Origin: Halobacteriales archaeon SW_10_68_16
GTDB lineage: Archaea; Halobacteriota; Halobacteria; Halobacteriales; Haloarculaceae
NCBI GenBank assembly: GCA_003023485.1
Contig: PXSG01000012.1
Coordinates: forward strand, 1-5,593
Direction of reading: 5' to 3'
DNA: 5,593 bases
The translations under genes were made by a program, and so were the position numbers. Shown one piece after another: positions 1 through 4,351 of the stretch (positions are counted from its first letter, which is position 1; each line of letters opens with the position of its first letter). A model generated the notes under the pieces. That model saw nothing but the letters and a program-made list of their open reading frames with translations, did not search any database and was not told where the DNA came from.

Positions 1-15
1 TCTGTTCGCACTCCC

Positions 16-30
16 GAACGCCACCCTTTT
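16..30 (+). promoter_or_regulatory. Candidate leaderless promoter of the VOC gene
   Basis: A GAAC (16-19) is followed by a T4 tract (27-30), which sits 28-31 bases before the ATG at 58. That is the distance expected for a TATA-like box when transcription starts at or next to the start codon. There is no Shine-Dalgarno sequence in the 57 bases upstream. The match to a haloarchaeal BRE/TATA is weak, because seven bases separate the two elements. Confidence 0.35.
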
Positions 31-57
31 CGTCCGTCCACCCCACTGTTCGTCCGC

Positions 58-813
58 ATGACTGCCACACTCGACCACACGATGATGCGCGTCGAGGACC
101 TCGAGGCGTCCATCGGCTGGTACCAGACACATTTCGGCTACGAAGAGACCGGCCGCTGGGAGGCCGACACCTTCACGAACGTCTTCCTGCAGGCACCCGA
201 CGCCCACGAGGACGGGGCTGCACTCGAACTCACCTACAACCACGACGGGCGGAGCTACGAGCTGGGCGACGCCTGGGGCCACATCGCCGTCCGCGTGCGC
301 GACGTCTACGACGCCTACGAGGGACTGATGGACGGGGGCGTCGAAGATTACCGCGATCCCGACTCCTGTGGCGGGTCGTACGCCTTCGTGAAGGACCCGG
401 ACGGCCACGAGATCGAACTCGTCGAGCGCGACCACGGCGCGACGTGGAGTCTCGACCACACCATGATCCGCGTCGAGGACGCCGACGAAGCCATCGGGTG
501 GTACGCGCGCAAACTCGACTACGAGATGTTCCGCCGGTCCGAACACAGCAGCTTCGCGCTGTACTTCATGCAACCCGCCGACGCCCCTGACGAGGCGATG
601 TCCGTCGAACTCACCTACAACTACGACGGCCGCTCCTACGAGATGGGCGACGCCTGGGGCCACATGGCGGTCCGGACCGACGACCTGCAGGGATACTGGG
701 AGACGCTGATCGAGCGCGACGCCGCGGACTACCGCGATCCCGAGAGTTGCGGGAATCGCTACGCGTTCACGAAGGACAGCGATGGCCACGAGATCGAGAT
801 CGTCTCGCCGTAG
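58..813 (+). CDS. Tandem-domain VOC family protein, glyoxalase I-like
   Basis: This 251-residue soluble cytoplasmic protein is two fused copies of the vicinal-oxygen-chelate fold (about residues 4-125 and 131-250). The copies share LDHTM.RVED at the start, ELTYN and GDAWGH in the middle, and DGHEIE at the end. The four metal-ligand positions of bacterial glyoxalase I (His, Glu, His, Glu) are visible in both halves: H7, E57, H75, E120 and H134, E184, H202, E247. Their spacing is identical in each half (50, 18, 45). In the family, glyoxalase I isomerises the hemithioacetal of methylglyoxal and a thiol, the first step of methylglyoxal detoxification. Single-domain enzymes of about 130-140 residues dimerise to build two sites; a fused form can do this within one chain. 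The glyoxalase I assignment over a general VOC dioxygenase rests on the ELTYN and AWGH motifs. The thiol cofactor is not evident; haloarchaea generally use gamma-glutamylcysteine rather than glutathione. The gene converges on the next one across 54 bases. Confidence 0.88.
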   Translation: MTATLDHTMMRVEDLEASIGWYQTHFGYEETGRWEADTFTNVFLQAPDAHEDGAALELTYNHDGRSYELGDAWGHIAVRVRDVYDAYEGLMDGGVEDYRDPDSCGGSYAFVKDPDGHEIELVERDHGATWSLDHTMIRVEDADEAIGWYARKLDYEMFRRSEHSSFALYFMQPADAPDEAMSVELTYNYDGRSYEMGDAWGHMAVRTDDLQGYWETLIERDAADYRDPESCGNRYAFTKDSDGHEIEIVSP

Positions 814-867
814 CCGCTGTCGGAGTTCGTCCGGCCATCCGACCGTCCCGGGAAGGGGGAACGGCCG

Positions 868-1293
868 TCACTGCTCCAGTTCGATCCCGTCCCGGTACTC
901 CGCGAAGGCCTCGTCGAGTTCCTGTTTGATCGCGTCACGTTCCTCCTCGGAGAGGGGGCGACCCTCCTCTGCGGCCAGGATACCGCGTGCGACCAGTTCG
1001 TTGCTCATCCGCATCGACGGCCCGGCGAAGTTCGACGAGAGGTCCTTGCGGTCGCGTGCCATCTGGTTCCAGACGCCACCCTCGGTGTAGAGGTACGTAA
1101 AGACCATCGTCCCGGCGATGACGACACCGATCAGCGGCCAGGCCCACTCGCCGTGGCCGTACTGTCTGAGCGTGAGCGTCGCGGTCGAGAGCCCGGTGAG
1201 GCCGAGCATGGCCAGCCTGATCATCCCGGAGACGCCGTCGACGCGGGCCAGCCACCGGGCCGCGAGCTGGACCCACCAGCGGTTCGCTGTCAT
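868..1293 (-). CDS. Small membrane protein of unknown function, two helices and an acidic tail
   Basis: I do not recognise this 141-residue protein. Residues 1-23 form a basic, Trp-rich N-terminus. Two hydrophobic segments follow at about 24-41 and 51-70, with a short polar turn (RQYGHGE) between them. Next comes a soluble region starting EGGVWNQMARDRKDLS, then a charged, probably helical C-terminus (about 114-141) rich in Glu and Asp. It is therefore likely a small inner-membrane protein with a cytoplasmic tail. The frame stays open upstream to 1773, but that stretch is arginine-rich and antisense-like in composition and overlaps the racemase gene. The ATG at 1293 is preferred because acidic, hydrophobic, haloarchaeal-looking sequence starts there and a TATA-like box lies at the right distance. 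It lies 40 bases downstream of the racemase gene and could be partly co-transcribed with it. No catalytic motif is visible. Confidence 0.8.
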   Translation of the reverse strand: MTANRWWVQLAARWLARVDGVSGMIRLAMLGLTGLSTATLTLRQYGHGEWAWPLIGVVIAGTMVFTYLYTEGGVWNQMARDRKDLSSNFAGPSMRMSNELVARGILAAEEGRPLSEEERDAIKQELDEAFAEYRDGIELEQ

Positions 1294-1318
1294 GGCCGGC
1301 CGTACCGGTCCGAACCCG

Positions 1319-1330
1319 ATAACCGCTTTC
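1319..1330 (-). promoter_or_regulatory. Candidate leaderless promoter of the 868-1293 gene
   Basis: Read on the minus strand, GAAAGC (1330-1325) is followed closely by TTAT (1322-1319), which sits 26-29 bases before the ATG at 1293. A purine-rich BRE followed by a T/A box at this distance is the usual haloarchaeal arrangement for leaderless genes. The box starts only four bases after the stop codon of the upstream racemase gene, so the two genes are packed with almost no spare sequence. It supports the 1293 start over the longer open frame. Confidence 0.5.
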
Positions 1331-1333
1331 AAA

Positions 1334-2560
1334 TCACTCCCCGCCAGTCGACACCACGCCAGCCTCCCGCAGGGCTGTAATCTCCTCGCTGGCGTACCCC
1401 ACCTCGCGCAATACGCTCTCGGTGTGCTCGCCGAGCGCCGGTGGGGGCGCTGTCGTCCGCGGGGGGTCGTCGCTGCTCTGGACCGGGAAGACAGCACGCC
1501 GGAGCAGTCCGTCCACCGCCTGTACGACCGCCCGCGTCCGCAGGTGGCTGTCCTCGAATGCCTCCGACACGGTAGACACGGGACCGACCATGGCGTCCAC
1601 GCCAGCGAGGTCCTCGAGCCACGCCGCCCGCGGTCGTTGCCGGAAGCGGTCGGACAGTTCCCGGCGGACGCGCTCCCGAGTTTCCGCGTCGTCTGCCATG
1701 TGGTCGTCCGCGAGGTCGGGACGGTCGATGGTCTGACAGAACGTCTCCCAGAACCGCTCTTCGAGGGTCGCAAGGGTCACGTACCGCCCGTCGGCACACT
1801 CGTAGACGCCGTAGCAGGGATATACGCCGGTGAGGACCGTCTCCCCGGGGCGTTGCTCCTGGCCGGCCATCGCCGGCCCGGCGACGATCTGGGACAGCGA
1901 GAGGACGGCGTCGGTCATCGAGACGTCGAGGGACTCACCGTCGCCGGTCCCGAGTTCGCGGCTGAGCAGGGCGCTGACGACCGAGAGCGCCGCGAAGAGC
2001 CCGCCGGCCATGTCGGCGACGGGGAACCCGGGCAGGACCGGGGCTGTGCCGGGTTCGGGCCGAGTCATGTCGAGCAGTCCGGCTGCTCCCGCGCAGTTCA
2101 GGTCGTGCCCGACACGCTCGCTGCCGGGGCCGGTCTGGCCGTACGCCGACAGCGAGCAGTAGACGACCTCCGGGGAGACGGCACGGACGTCCTCGTCGCC
2201 GATTCCGAGGCGGTCGACGACGCCGGGCCGGAACTGTTCGACGACGACGTCGGCCTCGGCCGCGATGTCGAGGAAGGTCTCCCGGCCGGCGTCGGCGGAG
2301 AGGTCGAGCGTCACGCTCCGTTTGCCCCTGTTGACCACGTCGAACAGCGGCGAGGACTCGTATTCGACCGGTTCGCCATCGGGCCCCGTGGCCGGTTCGT
2401 CAGCCTCGGGGTCGGGGGCGCCGAAGCTCCGTCCCGGGTCGCCGCCGTCGGGGCGTTCGACCTTGACGACCTCGGCATCCATATCCCGCAATAACTGGGT
2501 CGCGTACGGGCCGGGCAGCAACTGCGTGAGGTCGAGGACGCGAACCGCACTCAGGTCCAT
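1334..2560 (-). CDS. CaiB/BaiF family III CoA-transferase, alpha-methylacyl-CoA racemase-like
   Basis: The 408-residue protein starts with the family signature (VRVLDLTQLLPGPYATQLL, residues 6-24), followed by VVKVERP (31-37), NRGKRSVTLDL (77-87) and EQFRPGVVDRLGI (108-120). The region SAYGQTGPGS...GHDLN (138-155) and VADMAGG (181-187) carries H152, D153 and D183. LATLEERFW (263-271) carries E267. These match the His, Asp and Glu acid/base residues known from Mycobacterium tuberculosis alpha-methylacyl-CoA racemase. In true CoA-transferases of the family the Asp equivalent to D183 is the nucleophile, so D183 alone does not decide; the H152 and E267 context favours a racemase that inverts the 2-methyl centre of branched acyl-CoA esters. 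The protein is somewhat longer than the usual 360-385 residues, owing to an acidic, Pro-rich insertion at about 49-70. The substrate is unknown. No methylaspartate-cycle genes are nearby, so a mesaconate CoA-transferase role has no contextual support. It is probably cytoplasmic and monocistronic or paired with the downstream gene. Confidence 0.9.
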   Translation of the reverse strand: MDLSAVRVLDLTQLLPGPYATQLLRDMDAEVVKVERPDGGDPGRSFGAPDPEADEPATGPDGEPVEYESSPLFDVVNRGKRSVTLDLSADAGRETFLDIAAEADVVVEQFRPGVVDRLGIGDEDVRAVSPEVVYCSLSAYGQTGPGSERVGHDLNCAGAAGLLDMTRPEPGTAPVLPGFPVADMAGGLFAALSVVSALLSRELGTGDGESLDVSMTDAVLSLSQIVAGPAMAGQEQRPGETVLTGVYPCYGVYECADGRYVTLATLEERFWETFCQTIDRPDLADDHMADDAETRERVRRELSDRFRQRPRAAWLEDLAGVDAMVGPVSTVSEAFEDSHLRTRAVVQAVDGLLRRAVFPVQSSDDPPRTTAPPPALGEHTESVLREVGYASEEITALREAGVVSTGGE

Positions 2561-2583
2561 GCTCGGACCAGTCGGGTCCGGGA

Positions 2584-2600
2584 CTTAACACCGCGGGTTC
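2584..2600 (-). promoter_or_regulatory. Candidate leaderless promoter of the racemase/CoA-transferase gene
   Basis: On the minus strand a TTAAG box (2588-2584) lies 24-28 bases before the ATG at 2560. A GAAC (2600-2597) lies further upstream. There is no Shine-Dalgarno sequence before the ATG. The box position fits a leaderless transcript; the BRE part is weak. Confidence 0.45.
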
Positions 2601-2623
2601 GTGGTTCGGGGACGTGCGGTCGG

Positions 2624-2848
2624 TTAGTCGCGGTCCCAGATGTAGACGACGAGTGCGAGTATCCCGCCGAAAAACGTCAGGAAGGTGAGTGCGCCGACGG
2701 CAAGCGCCCACAGCGCAGCGTTGTCGTTGCCGCGCTTCTGGGCGTCGGTGTACACCCAGTAGGCCAGCACGAAGGGGAGGATGAGCAACAGCACGCCGAT
2801 AATCAGGAGTTCGGGGCCACCGGGCACGCCCAGCTGTAGGGGGACCAT
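2624..2848 (-). CDS. Small two-helix membrane protein of unknown function
   Basis: This 74-residue protein begins MVPLQLGVPGGPELLI and has two hydrophobic helices, about residues 13-31 and 44-68. They are separated by a polar loop reading YWVYTDAQKRGNDNAALWA, and the protein ends in WDRD. The loop resembles the Y..DA..RG...A..WA pattern seen in many small prokaryotic membrane proteins of unknown role. The PGGPELLI opening resembles the start of haloarchaeal TatA-type proteins, but the rest does not fit TatA, which has one helix followed by an amphipathic segment. The frame is open 18 codons further upstream to an ATG at 2902. That extension is rich in Cys, Phe, Gln and Arg and looks non-coding, so I prefer the ATG at 2848. 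It sits between the M50 protease and racemase genes, 67 and 63 bases from each. No function can be assigned. Confidence 0.78.
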   Translation of the reverse strand: MVPLQLGVPGGPELLIIGVLLLILPFVLAYWVYTDAQKRGNDNAALWALAVGALTFLTFFGGILALVVYIWDRD

Positions 2849-2871
2849 GAGTCCGCTTTCAATCAAATGAC

Positions 2872-2879
2872 GGAAAAAA
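2872..2879 (-). promoter_or_regulatory. T-rich box, candidate promoter of the 2624-2848 gene
   Basis: On the minus strand TTTTTTCC lies 24-31 bases before the ATG at 2848, the position of the TATA-like boxes of the neighbouring genes. A GAACC lies a few bases upstream. The same T6 tract also follows the M50 gene and could equally serve as its terminator, so the assignment is uncertain. Confidence 0.35.
2874..2879 (-). terminator. T6 tract, candidate terminator of the M50 protease gene
   Basis: Six consecutive T residues on the minus strand lie about 37 bases past the stop codon of the M50 gene. Archaeal transcription commonly ends at oligo-T tracts without needing a hairpin, and none is obvious here. 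It is the longest T run I noticed between genes in this GC-rich window. Confidence 0.45.
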
Positions 2880-2915
2880 CATGCGGTTCGTTGCTGTTGC
2901 AATTCCGGCCATAAC

Positions 2916-4019
2916 TCAGCCCGTCAGCGCGATGGGAACGGGGGCGAAACAGAGTGCGCCGACGACCAGCGTGAGGACGGCGACGGCCTGTCGCTTCCAG
3001 CCGACGGGTGACTCGTCGACGGTCGTCGCACCGCCGGCGAGGCCGAACACGAGCGTCAGGACCCCCCACAGCGCCCACAGGAACGCGCCGCGGCCGTCGG
3101 CGAAGACGTAGAGGTAGCCTGCCAGGCCAAAGAGTGCGAGCGGGACGACCCGCTGGACGGTCCCGATGTGGTCGCCGACCACGGCACGGGCGACGTGCGC
3201 GCCGTCGAGTTGCCCCACCGGCAGGAGGTTCAGGAACGTGACGAACGCGCCGACCCAACCCCCGACCAGCACGGGGTTCACCATCAGTCCCGGGTCGCTG
3301 TAGTGGAGGGGTTCGCCCATGAGCGCCGCGATGGCCTGTATCAACAGCGGGAAGCCGAGTTCGAGGTCGGCGACCAGCGACACCTCCCCAACACTGATCG
3401 GGTCCAGCGAGAGCCCGATCACCGTCACGACGACCGTCGCGCCGACGCCCGCGAGCGGCCCGGCGACGCCGATGTCGAACAGCGCCGCGCGGCTGGGGAT
3501 GTTGTCCTTCATCCGGATGACCGCACCCAGCGTCCCGAGGACGTTCGGGATGGGGATGAAATAGGGCAGTGTCGCCTGGACCTCGTGGCGGCGCGAGAGC
3601 GCGTAGTGGCCGAGTTCGTGGACTGCGAGCACGCCCAGCACGGAGACGGCAAAGGGCCAGGCCTGCAACAGCAGGAGCGGGTTCTCTACAACGGGGAGGC
3701 CGTACCACTGCGAACCGGCAAAGAGGGTCGTGGCCGCCGTCACGAAAAACAGCAGGAGGTTCAGCCAGGGGACCCCGTCGATGGAGGTCGACCGCTCGGT
3801 CGCCACGAGGACGAACTCGCCGGTCTCGTAGTTCATCGTCACCCGGTAGCCCGCCTGCCGGAAGGTCGGGGCGAGGCGCCTGACGACCTCGTCGCGGACT
3901 GTCAGGGGTTCGCCGTAGTACCTGACCCCGTCGTCGGTGATCTCCACCTCGTAGACGTGGAACGCCTCCGAGAGCGCGTCGGGGTCGGGCACGTCCGCCG
4001 GTACCGACGTCGCTGCCAT
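2916..4019 (-). CDS. Site-2-protease-type M50 membrane metalloprotease
   Basis: The 367-residue protein has a soluble N-terminal domain of about 80 residues followed by roughly seven or eight hydrophobic segments (about 86-102, 120-138, 184-204, 222-236, 250-268, 292-307, 312-330 and 344-364). The zinc site is plain: HELGH at 134-138 inside a membrane segment supplies two His ligands and the catalytic Glu, and NLLPVGQLDG at 264-273 supplies the third ligand, D272. A further conserved block runs from D172 to G191 (NIPSR...FDIGVAGPLAG), typical of site-2 proteases related to plant EGY and cyanobacterial homologues. These enzymes cut membrane-embedded substrates, often releasing anchored regulators. 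The substrate here cannot be told, and no anti-sigma-like partner is next to it. The ATG at 4019 is preferred because a BRE/TATA-like pair lies at leaderless distance. A GGAGG abuts the ATG directly, too close to work as a normal ribosome-binding site. The downstream neighbour is a small membrane protein with its own possible promoter. Confidence 0.93.
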   Translation of the reverse strand: MAATSVPADVPDPDALSEAFHVYEVEITDDGVRYYGEPLTVRDEVVRRLAPTFRQAGYRVTMNYETGEFVLVATERSTSIDGVPWLNLLLFFVTAATTLFAGSQWYGLPVVENPLLLLQAWPFAVSVLGVLAVHELGHYALSRRHEVQATLPYFIPIPNVLGTLGAVIRMKDNIPSRAALFDIGVAGPLAGVGATVVVTVIGLSLDPISVGEVSLVADLELGFPLLIQAIAALMGEPLHYSDPGLMVNPVLVGGWVGAFVTFLNLLPVGQLDGAHVARAVVGDHIGTVQRVVPLALFGLAGYLYVFADGRGAFLWALWGVLTLVFGLAGGATTVDESPVGWKRQAVAVLTLVVGALCFAPVPIALTG

Positions 4020-4042
4020 CCTCCGGTGGTAGGGGCTGGGGC

Positions 4043-4056
4043 CTTTACTGTTTTCC
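4043..4056 (-). promoter_or_regulatory. Candidate leaderless promoter of the M50 protease gene
   Basis: On the minus strand GGAAAA (4056-4051) is followed after three bases by TAAAG (4047-4043), which lies 24-28 bases before the ATG at 4019. A purine-rich BRE next to an A/T-rich box at this distance is a good match to haloarchaeal leaderless promoters. It is the best match in the window. Confidence 0.55.
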
Positions 4057-4310
4057 GGGGTGCGGTGGTAGTGCTAACTTGGCGAGGTTTCCCACCACTG
4101 GTTCGGGACGATTGCTTCTCTGTCTGTCACGGCCAGCCGGAAAGCCCCCGCCCCCCGCGGGCTCGGCTCCCGGGACTCTCACGGCTCCCTTCGGTCGCCG
4201 TTCGAGCAGACCGAGGCCTCCCGATGGTCGGCCTCGCGCTCGCTGCGCGCTTCCCTCGCTTCGCTCAGTGCAGTGCTTGCGTCGTCCGGGTTCGCCGTGC
4301 GCCGGTTGCT

Positions 4311-4330
4311 CGGGAGAGCTTGCTCTCCCG
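4311..4330 (-). repeat. Perfect 9-bp inverted repeat, possible transcript-end hairpin
   Basis: CGGGAGAGC and GCTCTCCCG are exact reverse complements separated by two bases. The stem lies about 21 bases past the stop codon of the solute-binding protein gene, where a transcript-end structure would be expected. No T tract follows it on the minus strand, so it is not a standard intrinsic terminator. It could instead protect the mRNA 3' end or be one end of the surrounding repeat cluster. Confidence 0.5.
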
Positions 4331-4351
4331 GTGACTGGTCTGCAAGATACA

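Larger units (their letters stand above)
4020..4351. other. Gene-free intergenic region with clustered inverted repeats
   Basis: These 332 bases separate the M50 gene start from the solute-binding protein stop. The first 40 bases hold the M50 promoter. The remainder looks non-coding: open frames through it give Arg/Pro/Ser-rich, unhalophilic protein. It contains several short inverted repeats: ACGGC/GCCGT (4181-4185 and 4197-4201), CGAGGCC/GGCCTCG (4212-4218 and 4230-4236), CGCGC/GCGCG (4235-4239 and 4245-4249), and a nine-base perfect pair at 4311-4330. It also holds TCGCT-type short repeats (4235-4266) and a CAGTG direct repeat (4266-4275). Similar GC-rich, TCGCT-containing sequences recur between genes in haloarchaeal genomes, as I recall, so this could be a dispersed repeat. 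I see no tRNA, rRNA or clear small-RNA gene. Confidence 0.6.

Noticed and set aside
846..853. TCCCGGGA palindrome between the convergent genes as a bidirectional terminator
   Set aside because: An 8-base palindrome has no loop to form a hairpin, no T tract is nearby, and such sites arise often by chance at this GC content.
868..1773. Longer 301-residue version of the small membrane protein
   Set aside because: The extra N-terminal part overlaps the racemase gene and is Arg/Ser-rich. The internal ATG at 1293 has a suitable promoter box.
1118..2494. Long plus-strand open frame (458 codons) antisense to the racemase gene
   Set aside because: It lies almost wholly opposite a gene with strong family motifs. 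Long antisense frames are expected in GC-rich haloarchaeal DNA, and the translation shows no recognisable motif.
2849..2902. 18-codon N-terminal extension of the 74-residue membrane protein
   Set aside because: The extension (MQQQRTACFF...) has un-haloarchaeal composition and crosses the T6 tract, which fits a terminator or promoter better than coding sequence.
2863..3708. Minus-strand open frame inside the M50 gene in another frame
   Set aside because: It is very Arg- and Pro-rich, the typical out-of-frame product of a haloarchaeal gene, and overlaps a well-supported coding sequence.
4020..4024. GGAGG on the minus strand as a Shine-Dalgarno sequence for the M50 gene
   Set aside because: It touches the ATG with no spacing, so it cannot place the ribosome normally. 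The leaderless promoter explains the start better.
3168..4334. Long plus-strand open frame opposite the M50 gene
   Set aside because: It is antisense to a gene with an intact HELGH and LDG zinc site. Its Arg/His-rich product has no recognisable domain.
4120..4345. CRISPR array or insertion sequence in the intergenic region
   Set aside because: There are no regularly spaced identical repeats, no transposase frame, and no matched terminal inverted repeats with a target duplication that I can see.
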